From assembly GCA_035644395.1 (NCBI GenBank), contig DASQOR010000077.1:62001-126000 (forward strand): a stretch of DNA of 64,000 nucleotides, read 5' to 3'. Below, in pieces: positions 49,972 to 59,300 of this stretch. Both the position numbers and the translations under genes were made by a program. Under the pieces are notes generated by a model. That model was given only the letters and a program-made list of their open reading frames with translations. It was not told the origin of the DNA and did not search any database. The DNA is from JBGPLJ01 sp035644395 (GTDB taxonomy: Bacteria > Pseudomonadota > Gammaproteobacteria > Steroidobacterales > Steroidobacteraceae). Each line of letters opens with the position of its first letter. The first letter of the stretch is position 1.

Positions 49972-50912
49972 TCGTGCCACTCGACGTGCTGGACCGGGGC
50001 ATCGAGCCCGTCGCGCAACTGGTGTCCCTGTTGGCGAGGCGATCGCGTCCGCCCTTGCTTGATGGGAACCGCGGAGACTTTGCCCGCGCGCTCCTCGCTT
50101 CCCGCTGGCGGTCGGCTGCCCTGCTCCGTCACCTGCGTGGACTGACAAGGCGGGATCTTCACTCGTTTCTTGAATCGCGCGTGCGCTTGCGGGGCGCAAA
50201 GCTCTTCGCGGCTGCCTGCGAAACGCGGCGCCCCCTGATTCTCGCCAGCCCCCACACCGAGACGAGTGTCGTCGCGTGCCTCGTCGCCGCACGAAGCTTC
50301 GCACCCGTTCGCCGCTTCGCCATTCTCTATCAGGCCGAGGCTCGCAACGCGGGCCTCGATCCCCTGATCCGCACGCTCGGAGTGCGTGCGCAACTGCTGA
50401 GCGGCTTCGGCGGCGTCGTGCGCGCGCTCGAAATCCTGCAGCAAGGCGGCTGCATCGCGACGATGCCGGATGTCTACCAGGCGCTCGACGACACGCTCGC
50501 CGTTCCGTTCTTCGGGCGCTGGCTCCGGGTCGCGGCCGGCATCCCGTTCCTCGCACACCGATCGCGTGCCCTGATAGTGCCGGGCTACGCGCGCCCTGTT
50601 CGCGGACCGCACATCCGAGTGGACATCGGCACCGCCCTTGCCATCGAAGAGTCGACGGGCGTGAATGAACGTCAGTGCATCTTCCTGCTGACCTGCCGGC
50701 TGTTCGAACAATTCGAGCGGCTCATCCGGCGCGCTCCCGAGCATTGGATCTACCTCGATCGCCTGCCGCGCCTGTCGACGCGGATGGAACTCGAGCGTGG
50801 CGCGTCGGCCGCTGACTTCCTCGCTGCCGTGGTGAACCGTTGCCGGCTGAATCCCGCCCTCGTGCGGCGCGCGCCGGAACTCGCGCGTTTCGACCCGAGG
50901 CAATCCGCATGA
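49968..50912 (+). CDS. LpxL/HtrB-like acyltransferase
   Basis: The 314-residue protein belongs to the lauroyl/myristoyl acyltransferase superfamily. PLILASPHTETSVVACL supplies the catalytic His (His96). AEARNAGLDPLIRTLGVRAQLL, LQQGGCIATMPDV, AVPFFGRWLRVAAGIPFLAHRS and LIVPGYARPV follow in the usual order. The normal HX4(D/E) motif is altered: the residue at +5 is Val and the nearest Glu is at +2. With an ACP and ketosynthase next to it, it probably transfers an ACP-bound acyl chain to a peptide or other acceptor rather than to lipid A. It overlaps both neighbours by four bases. Confidence 0.8.
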   Translation: MIVPLDVLDRGIEPVAQLVSLLARRSRPPLLDGNRGDFARALLASRWRSAALLRHLRGLTRRDLHSFLESRVRLRGAKLFAAACETRRPLILASPHTETSVVACLVAARSFAPVRRFAILYQAEARNAGLDPLIRTLGVRAQLLSGFGGVVRALEILQQGGCIATMPDVYQALDDTLAVPFFGRWLRVAAGIPFLAHRSRALIVPGYARPVRGPHIRVDIGTALAIEESTGVNERQCIFLLTCRLFEQFERLIRRAPEHWIYLDRLPRLSTRMELERGASAADFLAAVVNRCRLNPALVRRAPELARFDPRQSA

Positions 50913-51157
50913 GCGCAGCGGAGATATTGCGCCAGCTGGCCGCGGAGCGTCTCGACCTGCCGGCCGCACGTTTCGAAGCGGCGGTCTCGCTGCGCGAAGC
51001 CGGTATCGACTCGCTCGCCGCCATCGATCTGATCGTGGCGATCGAAGAGCGACTCGGCATCCGGTTTCCGGAACGCGATCTTGAATCCCTGCGTTCGTTC
51101 GATGACCTCGCGGCCGCGGTGGAACGTCTGCTTGCCGCGAAACATGCGTCATCGTGA
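50909..51157 (+). CDS. Acyl carrier protein
   Basis: The 82-residue protein is a single carrier domain. The phosphopantetheine site is S35 in AGIDSLAAIDLIVAIEERLGI, with a helix II pattern typical of type II ACPs. It should be activated by a phosphopantetheinyl transferase encoded elsewhere and carry the acyl chain extended by the ketosynthase that follows. The start overlaps the acyltransferase stop and its stop overlaps the ketosynthase GTG, which indicates tight co-translation. It is distinct from a housekeeping AcpP by sequence and context. Confidence 0.9.
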   Translation: MSAAEILRQLAAERLDLPAARFEAAVSLREAGIDSLAAIDLIVAIEERLGIRFPERDLESLRSFDDLAAAVERLLAAKHASS

Positions 51158-52398
51158 AACGCAGGGTCGTCGTCACGGGGTACGGCGTGATTTCGCCGCT
51201 CGGCGCCGACCGCCGCGAATTCGCCGATGCACTCGCGTCCGGTCGATCCGCGATCCGCTTGCTCGATTTCGATGATCACGCAGGCGAGCGCCGCGGGGGC
51301 GCGTGGGTGGGGGCACCCGTCGCACGGTGCGCGCCGACGCTTGCGCGCCGTATGGATGTCGATCTCACCGACCGGGTTTCCCGTCATGCGCTGGTCGCTG
51401 GTTGCGAAGCCGTCGAGCAAAGCGGCTTGTGCGCCGAACCGGGGCTTGCCGTGCAGGCCGGGGTCTATGTCGGCACCAGCATGGGAGGAGCCCAGAGCAT
51501 CGAACGTGCGTACGGGGACATGTTCCTGCGGGAGTCGGAACCCCGGCCGTTTTCCATCCTGAGCGCGATGAACAACGCGGCCGCCGGCCATCTGTCGATG
51601 CGATTCGGCCTGAAGGGTCCGAATGTCACTTTCTCATCGGCCTGCGCGTCCTCGACGATAGCCATCGGCGAAGCGTTCCACGCGATTCGCGGCGGCCTGC
51701 TGGACTGCGCAATGGCCGGCGGCACGGAAGCCTGCCTCGTCCCGGGAGTCCTGCGCGCATGGAGCGCAATGCGCGTGCTGGCTCGTCCCGACGATCGCGA
51801 TCCGGCGGCAAGCTGCCGCCCGTTCTCGCGCGACCGCCGGGGAATCGTGCTGGGCGAAGGAGCCGCCATCTTCGTGCTTGAGCGGCTGGAGACGGCGCTT
51901 CATCGCCGCGCGCCGATCCTCGGCGAGATCCTCGGCTATGGGATGTCCGCGGACGCAACGCACATCACCAATCCGAACGTCGAAGGGCAGTCGCGGGCGA
52001 TGTCGAACGCACTCACGGACGCCGGGCTCGATCCATGCGACATCGACTACGTCAACGCGCATGGTACCGCGACGCACGCGGGGGATATCTCGGAAAGCGC
52101 CGCGATCAAGCGGGTGTTCGGCGCAGCCGCGCGCCGCATCGCCGTCAGCTCGACGAAGTCGGTGCACGGACATTTGCTGGGCGCAGCGGGAGCGGTGGAA
52201 CTCGCGGCCTGCCTGTGTGCACAGCGCGGCGGCTTTCTGCCCGCAACCATGCACCTGGCGGAGGCGGATCCCGAATGCGATCTCGACTACGTTGCGAATG
52301 CTCCGCGCCACGGGGCTGCGATCCACCGCTTCATGTCGAACTCATTCGCCTTCGGCGGCAGCAATGCCGTGCTGATCGGCGGCGCATTTCGCGACTGA
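51154..52398 (+). CDS. Beta-ketoacyl-ACP synthase (FabF-like)
   Basis: The 414-residue condensing enzyme has the complete Cys-His-His triad: C164 in TFSSACASSTIA, H303 in NAHGTATHAGD and H338 in SVHGHLLGAAG. VVVTGYGVISPLG begins the protein and FAFGGSNAVLIGG ends it. It elongates an ACP-bound acyl chain with malonyl-ACP. The start is GTG, overlapping the ACP stop (GTGA). As the last gene of the peptide operon it suggests that a dedicated acyl chain is made for the product. No ketoreductase or dehydratase is in the operon, so these would be borrowed from fatty-acid synthesis, or the product keeps its keto group. Confidence 0.92.
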   Translation: MKRRVVVTGYGVISPLGADRREFADALASGRSAIRLLDFDDHAGERRGGAWVGAPVARCAPTLARRMDVDLTDRVSRHALVAGCEAVEQSGLCAEPGLAVQAGVYVGTSMGGAQSIERAYGDMFLRESEPRPFSILSAMNNAAAGHLSMRFGLKGPNVTFSSACASSTIAIGEAFHAIRGGLLDCAMAGGTEACLVPGVLRAWSAMRVLARPDDRDPAASCRPFSRDRRGIVLGEGAAIFVLERLETALHRRAPILGEILGYGMSADATHITNPNVEGQSRAMSNALTDAGLDPCDIDYVNAHGTATHAGDISESAAIKRVFGAAARRIAVSSTKSVHGHLLGAAGAVELAACLCAQRGGFLPATMHLAEADPECDLDYVANAPRHGAAIHRFMSNSFAFGGSNAVLIGGAFRD

Positions 52399-52410
52399 CA
52401 GCGGAAGTTT

Positions 52411-52487
52411 TGGCGCGCCCGGCCAGATTCGAACTGGCGACCTTCGGCTTCGGAGGCCGACACTCTATCCAGCTGAGCTACGGGCGC
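52411..52487 (-). tRNA. tRNA-Arg (anticodon CCG)
   Basis: On the minus strand the sequence begins GCGCCCGTAGCTCAGCTGGA and folds as a cloverleaf. The acceptor stem is GCGCCCG/CGGGCGC, the anticodon stem is TCGGC/GCCGA, and the loop CTCCGAA carries CCG. The T-arm is CTGGTTCGAATCCAG-like (CCAGTTCGAATCTGG) and CCA is encoded. It reads the Arg codon CGG. It closely resembles E. coli tRNA-Arg(CCG). It sits alone just after the ketosynthase gene, in opposite orientation. Confidence 0.95.
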
Positions 52488-52626
52488 GTCGTGCGGGACC
52501 CATCGAAGGGGCGCAATGATAGCGGCTGCGGCACCCACTGGCTAACGCTTCGAGCCCCGGGCCACGCGACTCGGAGCCGGCAAATCGCCCGCTAGATCAG
52601 GTGTTTATGGGCGCGGCGCGATTCAG

Positions 52627-52632
52627 TATACT
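52627..52632 (+). promoter_or_regulatory. Candidate -10 (TATACT) for the cytochrome c5 gene
   Basis: TATACT lies 40 bases before the GTG start. No good -35 can be assigned. Confidence 0.35.
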
Positions 52633-52672
52633 GCGCCGCCTTTTCCCTCCATGCGAACGCCCGGGTGCCCCA

Positions 52673-53188
52673 GTGAGCAAGCACGATACGCACTTCTTCA
52701 ACAACTTCAGCGTCGTCATCGGCATCCTCGTCACCGTCGCGATCCTCCTGATCGCGCTCGCGCGCAGCGTCGCTTCGAACACCCAGGTTGAACACGTCAA
52801 GACGGACCCGATGCAGGTCCAGGATGTGGATGCGCGCATCCAGCCGTTCGCGCGTATCGCGGTGGCGGGCCAGGACAATTCGGCGATGAAGATTGCCGCA
52901 CCGAGCGCCGGCGCCGCACCGGCTGCCGCTGCCGCGCCGACCACCGGGGAAGAGCTGTACAAGTCCACGTGCTCGGCCTGCCATGGCCAGGGCATCGGTG
53001 GTGCGCCGAAATTCGGCGATCACGCCGCCTGGGCCCCGCGCATGGCGGAAGGCAAGGCGATGCTCTACAGGCACGCCCTCGAAGGCTTCACCGGCAAGAA
53101 CGGCATGATGCCCGCCAAGGGCGGTCGCCCCGACCTGTCGGACGACCTCATCAAGAAAGCCGTGGACCACATGACCACCGGCATGTAG
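52673..53188 (+). CDS. Membrane-anchored cytochrome c5-family protein
   Basis: The 171-residue product has a short cytoplasmic N-terminus (SKHDTHFFNNF), one membrane helix (about 11-33) and an Ala/Pro-rich linker. A single cytochrome c domain follows with CSACH and the Met ligand in GMMPAKGG. This plan is typical of cytochrome c5 proteins found in many Gammaproteobacteria. It should carry electrons in the periplasm while tethered to the inner membrane. The GTG before SKHDTHFF is chosen because the conserved N-terminus starts there; an in-frame ATG further up adds unrelated residues. Confidence 0.88.
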   Translation: MSKHDTHFFNNFSVVIGILVTVAILLIALARSVASNTQVEHVKTDPMQVQDVDARIQPFARIAVAGQDNSAMKIAAPSAGAAPAAAAAPTTGEELYKSTCSACHGQGIGGAPKFGDHAAWAPRMAEGKAMLYRHALEGFTGKNGMMPAKGGRPDLSDDLIKKAVDHMTTGM

Positions 53189-53283
53189 TGCCGGTCGCTC
53201 CTCGAGGCCGTACGCCGGCAAACTTCAGCCGGCACTAAAGGATTCGCGCGCCGTTCCGATGTCCTGGATGGGAACGGAATTCC

Positions 53284-54525
53284 ATGACAGAACGCGCCGC
53301 AGCAATTGACGAACTCGTGACGATCGAATCGACGCCGATGGCGTCGCCCGGCCGCGTCATCGTCGTCACTGACGACCACCGGTTCCTCGATACCGTGCGG
53401 GCCGACGGGCCGTCCGTCGTGCACGAGTGGGCGGTCGCCCGCTCCCGCGAGCACTTCGTCGAACTCACCGAACCGCCGCCGCTCGCCGTCGTGCTCGACC
53501 TCGAGGCCCGCAGCGTCGACGCCGTCGAAATCCTCTACCTGCTGGGCGCGCTGTCGCTGTCGGCCAGGGTGGTGTTCGTGAACGGCAACGACGACGCCGT
53601 GCTCGCGAACGCGCACAGCGTCGCGAAGACCGTGGCGGCCGACGTGATCGGCACGCTGCCACGGCCCCTCGACGGCAGCTCGCTCGTGCATCTGCTTTCC
53701 CAGCAAGTACACGCCGCGGTGACGGTGAGCGTGGACGAGCTGCACGCCGCGCTTCGCGAGCAGCAATTCATCCTGCACTACCAGCCGATCATCGAGCGCG
53801 ACGGCAACCGCTGGCAGATGCGGGCGGTCGAAGCGCTCGTGCGCTGGCGGCACCCCGTCCATGGCGTGCTCTATCCCGGCCAGTTCCTCGGCGTGGTGCG
53901 CGCGGCGCAGCTCATGACCGAGCTCACCGATTTCGTCATGACCGAAGGCGTGCACCAGGCCGGACAGTGGCGCCAGCAACGGATCGACCTCGGTCTCATG
54001 GTCAATCTCGAGCCGCGGCTCGTGCGCGACGTCGGATTCGCCGAACGCCTGGTCCGGCTCCTCAGGCAATTCGACGTGCCGCCCGAACGCTTTACGCTCG
54101 AAGTCATCGAGAGCAACTCGGCGCGCGACCGTGAGCTCCTCGTCGATGCGATGAACGCCGTGCGCAAGCAGGGCATGCGACTCTCGCTCGATGATTTCGG
54201 CACCGGCAACTCATCGCTCACCGAGCTGCACCGGCTGCCGTTCACGGATCTCAAGGTCGACCGCTCGCTCGTGCACGACATCGTGCGCTCGCCCAAGGCG
54301 GCGACCATCGTGACCGGCATCATCGAGCTGGCGCACCGGCTGTCGATCCGGGTGTGCGCCGAAGGCGTCGAAACGGCGGAGACCCTTGCATTCCTCGCCC
54401 GCTCGAACTGCGACGCCATCCAGGGCGTGTTCGTCGCGCGGCCGACCTCGGCCGCGAATGTCGAACGCCTGCTCGAGAGCTGGAATCCGGAAAAGTTCGC
54501 CGAAAGCCTGCCGCGCGCCCGCTAG
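53284..54525 (+). CDS. EAL-domain c-di-GMP phosphodiesterase with degenerate receiver-like domain
   Basis: Residues 1-145 look like a CheY-type fold (VIVVTDDHRFLDTVRAD, then AVVLDLEARSVDAVE, VVFVNGNDD). The 413-residue protein continues with an EAL domain (about 148-400) that retains the catalytic set. The set comprises VEALVRW, the Asn in NLEPR, the Glu in LEVIESN, the metal pair in LDDFGTGNSS, the Lys in DLKVDRS, EGVE, and the Gln in IQGVFVARP. It should therefore hydrolyse c-di-GMP. The receiver half keeps one central Asp but lacks some switch residues, so regulation by phosphorylation is uncertain. It converges with the SLOG/SLATT gene with no base between the stops. Confidence 0.88.
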   Translation: MTERAAAIDELVTIESTPMASPGRVIVVTDDHRFLDTVRADGPSVVHEWAVARSREHFVELTEPPPLAVVLDLEARSVDAVEILYLLGALSLSARVVFVNGNDDAVLANAHSVAKTVAADVIGTLPRPLDGSSLVHLLSQQVHAAVTVSVDELHAALREQQFILHYQPIIERDGNRWQMRAVEALVRWRHPVHGVLYPGQFLGVVRAAQLMTELTDFVMTEGVHQAGQWRQQRIDLGLMVNLEPRLVRDVGFAERLVRLLRQFDVPPERFTLEVIESNSARDRELLVDAMNAVRKQGMRLSLDDFGTGNSSLTELHRLPFTDLKVDRSLVHDIVRSPKAATIVTGIIELAHRLSIRVCAEGVETAETLAFLARSNCDAIQGVFVARPTSAANVERLLESWNPEKFAESLPRAR

Positions 54526-56307
54526 TTACCAGCGCAGGCCTTCGATGCGCTTGTCGCGATGGCCGAGAATCCACTGCGCGTGTTCGGAAAGGCAGGCGTA
54601 GCCGAGCGAGCGCAGGATCTCGAGCTTGCGATGCTCGCTGTCCGCAATCCTGAGCTCCCGCGCGGCGAGGCCGAATAGCGAGTACATGTAGCGATACTCG
54701 CGGATAAGGGCCCGATCGGCCTTGTCGCTGACATACGTTTCGAAGATCACCGCATACACCGGCAGCAATGCCAGGCCCCAGAGCATCAAGCTGCGCGCGC
54801 CCTGCGGCAGTATTTCGACCTCCCCACGACGCAGCAGCATCTCGAGCCCGAAGATCACGGCGAGCCCAAGACCCGCGAACAGCAGCCCGAGGCCGACGCG
54901 CTCGGTGAGGTGCAAGCGGTTCTCGAAAGCGTCGATGCGCTGGCGGTAATAGAGGAGCTGCCCGGAGCCGTTGACCGGATCCGCATCGCCGACCCATCCC
55001 GCATAAGCCTGTTCGTAGCCGCCCGGCAGCCGCCCGCCGTTGGCAACGGCGAGGCGCAGGCTCACCGCGCGCATGGCGGTGCGGATCCACTCGAGCTCGA
55101 CGTCCTGCTTCTGCAGGAAGCTCTCGTGCGCGAAACCGCCGTCGACGAGCGCGTGCACGCCAGCGATCTCCCAGTAGAACTCGACGCGCAGGCCCTCCGC
55201 GAGCGCCCGGTAGTCAAGGTACTTGCGGTGCCAGCTGCTCCGATGCGCCCAGCGCGCAAACACGTAGCCGATTGCAAAGACCGCAAGCACGCCGAGGATG
55301 GTGACGGTGCCGACGACGCCCGCCGACTCCTTCTTGAAGGAGACGAGCAGGAACGCCATGAGCGCCCACAACGTATAGCGCGTGCGCAGCGCAAGCGTGA
55401 AACTGCCGCGATAGTAGCCGCCCAGCCAGTCGGCGGCGCGAAACAGGCGGTCGAGATAGGCGACCTTCTCGGGCAACGGCGTCGGGCTCGGCAGGGACAG
55501 GCGCCGGCCCTTCTTTTCGATGGATTCCGCAAATTCATCGACATCGCGGTTGAACTCGGCGAGACGGCCGAGAACGGTCGCGAGCGATTCCGGAATATCC
55601 TCGCGGCTTGCGGCCCCGGCGCCCGTGAACCCGCGAACCTCCACGCCGTTCGGGGCCGACGCGCTGCCGTCGCCGTTCGCGTTGCCGTTCGCGTGGCGCG
55701 AACAGCGGATCTCGTAGATGAGGTCGTTGTCCTGGATCGAGAGCAGCGCGCTGCCGCCAGGCTGGTCGTCATCGCCGTTCGCCGCGAGGCCGCGCCGCCG
55801 GTACTCGACCACGCGCGCGGTGCCGGCGCGATGGTCGGTTTCCCTGCCGTCCCAGATGACGATGAGAAGCGTGCTGTAGCGCGCGACCAGCATGCCCGCG
55901 CGCTGGAATTGCAGATCGCGGCGTACGCGCGTCGTATCGCCGGCCATGTCCGGATTGGCGGGGGCCTTCGCGACTTCCAGGCGCTCGGAGCGCGCAATGA
56001 TTCGATCGAATGAAGCGCGCGCCTCGTCGGTCGTGAGGTCCGCCCGGCAGACATCCGCCGGCATCGGCAACACGGCCGTCACCGCAATCCCGAGCTCGGC
56101 GGCAACCTCCGCGGCGATCAGGTCCGCGCCCTCGGCGAGCGACGTGAGGAGCGTCGGCGTCACGTCGGGATAGGCCTGCTTCAGGCGTGCGAGCAGCTTC
56201 GCGACGGCCGCGCGGATCTGCGCGAGCTCGCCGGCGACGAGGTCACGATGCCCGACGACTCCGACGAGAAAAGGGATCTTGTACGCCTCTGACGAGCGCT
56301 CCATCAT
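54526..56307 (-). CDS. SLOG/SLATT-type membrane protein (predicted conflict-system component)
   Basis: The 593-residue protein starts with a Rossmann-like domain (IPFLVGVVGHRDL, LLTSLAEGADLIAAEVAAELGIAVTAVLPMP). This pattern is typical of SLOG nucleotide-sensing domains. After a variable part it has two close membrane helices (about 310-355), a soluble segment with WHRKYLDYRALAEGLRVEFYWEIAG, and two more helices near residues 483-536. The combination of a SLOG sensor with a 2TM or 4TM SLATT-like module is described in predicted nucleotide-signalling defence systems, where the membrane part is the effector. It is divergent from a DUF4062-STAND protein across 82 bases. Assignment to SLATT is by pattern and needs a profile search. 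Confidence 0.7.
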   Translation of the reverse strand: MMERSSEAYKIPFLVGVVGHRDLVAGELAQIRAAVAKLLARLKQAYPDVTPTLLTSLAEGADLIAAEVAAELGIAVTAVLPMPADVCRADLTTDEARASFDRIIARSERLEVAKAPANPDMAGDTTRVRRDLQFQRAGMLVARYSTLLIVIWDGRETDHRAGTARVVEYRRRGLAANGDDDQPGGSALLSIQDNDLIYEIRCSRHANGNANGDGSASAPNGVEVRGFTGAGAASREDIPESLATVLGRLAEFNRDVDEFAESIEKKGRRLSLPSPTPLPEKVAYLDRLFRAADWLGGYYRGSFTLALRTRYTLWALMAFLLVSFKKESAGVVGTVTILGVLAVFAIGYVFARWAHRSSWHRKYLDYRALAEGLRVEFYWEIAGVHALVDGGFAHESFLQKQDVELEWIRTAMRAVSLRLAVANGGRLPGGYEQAYAGWVGDADPVNGSGQLLYYRQRIDAFENRLHLTERVGLGLLFAGLGLAVIFGLEMLLRRGEVEILPQGARSLMLWGLALLPVYAVIFETYVSDKADRALIREYRYMYSLFGLAARELRIADSEHRKLEILRSLGYACLSEHAQWILGHRDKRIEGLRW

Positions 56308-56389
56308 GTGCGCTCCCGCGCAACAGCTCACCAACCCGCCGCGAAGGCTACCAAGAAGCGTGGGGCCCTGACGAGAGGAATGCTCCGCC

Positions 56390-59300
56390 GTGGCACTGAA
56401 GACGCTGCGAATTTTCATTTCCTCGCCAGGCGACGTCGCCGAGGAGCGCCTGATCGCGCGGCGGGTGATCGGGCGCCTCGATTCGCAGGTGGGCGAGGTC
56501 CTGAAGCTCGAGGCCGTTTTCTGGGAGAGCCGGCCGCTGGTCGCGACCGCGACGTTCCAGGACCAGCTGCCGAATCCCTCGGCGACCGATGTGGTCCTCG
56601 CGATCCTCTGGTGCCGGCTCGGGACCGTGCTGCCGGATCACATCCGGCGCGCCGACGGGAGCCTCTACGCGTCGGGCACCGAATTCGAATTCGAGGACGC
56701 GGTCGAGGCGTTCCGGCGCAACGGCAAACCCGACATCCTCGTCTACAGGAAGACCGCGAAGCCCGAATGGTCGGCGGATCCCGGGGTCGCCGGGGAACAG
56801 CTCGGCCAGAGGGACGCGCTCGAGCGCTTCGTCACGAAGTGGTTCCACAACGCGGCCGACGGCAGCCTCAAGGCGGCATTTCACTCGTTCAACTCGCCCG
56901 GCGACTTCGAGGAATTGCTCGAAGGGCATCTCGCGCGATTGATCGAGCGGCACCTGCCGCCCGGCGTGCGCGCCCGCTCGTCGGCACCGACCTGGCGCCG
57001 GGGGTCGCCCTTTCGCGGCCTCGAGCCCTTCGAATCCGAGCACGCGCCCGTGTTCTTCGGCCGGACCGGCGCCGTGGCCAACGTGCTACTGCGACTTCGC
57101 CGTCAATCGGGGCGCGGCAAGGCCTTCGTCCTGATCGTCGGCATGAGCGGAGGCGGCAAGTCTTCGCTGGTGCGTGCCGGTGTGTTGCCGCTGTTATTGC
57201 AGCCCGGTGTCGTCGGCGAGGCGAACCTCTGGCGTCACGCGATCTTTCGACCGTCCGATGGGCGGGGCGATCCGACGCTCGCGCTGGAGAACGCGCTGAT
57301 GCAGGCGACAGCCTTGCCCGCTCTTGCGGCGGGTGAGCGCAACACGCTGCCAGAGCGCGTGCGAAGCGCTCTCGATCGACTTGCGGGTGTCGCCGAGACA
57401 TCGCCGCCCGCGCAGTGCGGCCTCGCTCTCGTCGTCGATCAGCTCGAGGAGATATTTTCCGACGACCGCGTGACCGCGGTGGCCCGCGAGCGATTCATCG
57501 ATGCGCTGGGCGATCTCGCGCGCAGCGGCCGGGTGAGCGTGCTGGCGACGTTGCGCAGCGACGTGTACTCGCGGTTGGCGGAACTGCCGGCCCTGATCGA
57601 CCTGAAGGAAGGCGACGGCCAGTTCGACCTGCTGCCGCCCGGGCCGCGCGACATCGGGCAGATCATCCGCGCGCCGGCCGCCGCGGCGGGCCTGCGCTTC
57701 GAAGTGCGCGAGCACACCGCGGAACGGCTCGACGACGCCATTCGCGACGCCGCAGCCAGGAATCCCGGCGCCCTGCCCTTGCTCGAATTCCTGCTCGAGG
57801 AACTCTACAAGAGCCGCAGCTCCGACGATGTCCTGACCTTCCGGGCCTACGAAGAGCTGGGCGGGGTCGAAGGCGCGCTCGCGCGGCGCGCCGAACTGGT
57901 AGTCGACGCGCTGAGCAGCGATGGGCGCGATGCCCTGCCCGCCGTGTTTCGCGAACTGGTTGCACTCGGCGTGGATGACGACAGCAAGGCGCTGCGTCGC
58001 ACGGCGCCGCGCACGGCGTTTCTGACAGCGGCGGCCGCCGAGGTTGTCGATGCGCTGCTCGCCGCGCGGCTGCTCGTAAGCGCGGTCGACTCACAGGGCG
58101 AAGCGATCATTTCGCTCGCCCATGAGGCGCTGCTCGAGTTCTGGCCGCGGCTCGCCGAGTGGCGCGAGAGGAATCGCGAAAACCTGCACGTTCATGCGCG
58201 TGTCGCCGCCGCCGCGAATACCTGGGAGAAACAGGGACGCAGCCCCGACTTCCTGCTTGCACGCGGCAAGCCGATCGCGGAGGCGCAGGCGCTGGTCGCG
58301 GACGGCGTGCGGCTCTCGGCGCTCGAAGCGGATCTCGTGGCGTCGTCCGAGCGTCGCGCGCGCAATTTCGCGCGCCTGCGCGCGGGCGCGATTGCCGCCC
58401 TCGCGATGCTCGCCATTGCCGCGAGCGTCGCGGCGTACCTCGCGAAGCAGCAGTCGAACGAGGCCCGCATCCAGGCGACCACGGCGCAGCGCACGTCGGA
58501 CTTCATGGTGAATCTCTTCAGCGTCGCCGACCCGCAGGAAAACCGCGGTGAAACCATCACCGTGCGCGAGATCCTCGATCGCGGCGTCGCCGAGATGCGC
58601 AGCTCCCTCACCGGCGAGGAGACCGTCCGCACCAATCTGCTGCGCTCGATGGGACAGGCCTACAACGGCCTTGGCCTTTATCCCAAGGCGCACAGCCTCT
58701 TGCAGGAAGCGGTGGCGGCGGCCGAGAAGACCGGCGTCAAGGCGGACATCCTCAAGGCGGATCTCGCGCTGGCCGCCAATCGCTACGTCGACAGCGACTA
58801 CCGGGCGTCGGCAAAGCTCTATCGCAAGTCGCTCGCTGAAGCCGACGAGCTCTACAGTCGCGCAAGTCCGGCCGCGACCCAGGCGCTTTCCGGGCTCGCG
58901 GACAGTGTGTATGCACTGAACGACGCGAAGGAAGCGGAACGCCTGTATCGCGAAGCGCTCGAGATCGATCTCAAGCTGCACGGCGAGCAGAATGCGGACA
59001 CCGCCCGCTCCTTGAGCGGGCTCGGCTGGTTTCTTTACTTCGAGGGCCGCTACCGCGAGGCGGAGCCGGTCTGGCGCCGCGCGCTTACGATCCGCCGCGC
59101 GCTCTTCGGCGAACGCCACGCCATGGTCGCCGAGAGCATGAACAATCTCGGCTCGCTCTTCTATCAGATGGGCGACTACGGGGCTGCGCGGGACATGTGG
59201 GACCAGGCCCTGCCCGTCTATCGCGCCGTCTTCGGCGACGTCCATCACGAAACGGGGCTCGTGCTCAATAATCTCGGCCGGGTGGATCTGTTGCAGAACG

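Noticed and set aside
58091..59248. 385-codon minus-strand frame opposite the STAND-TPR gene
   Set aside because: It falls within the TPR array coding region and shows no independent signature.
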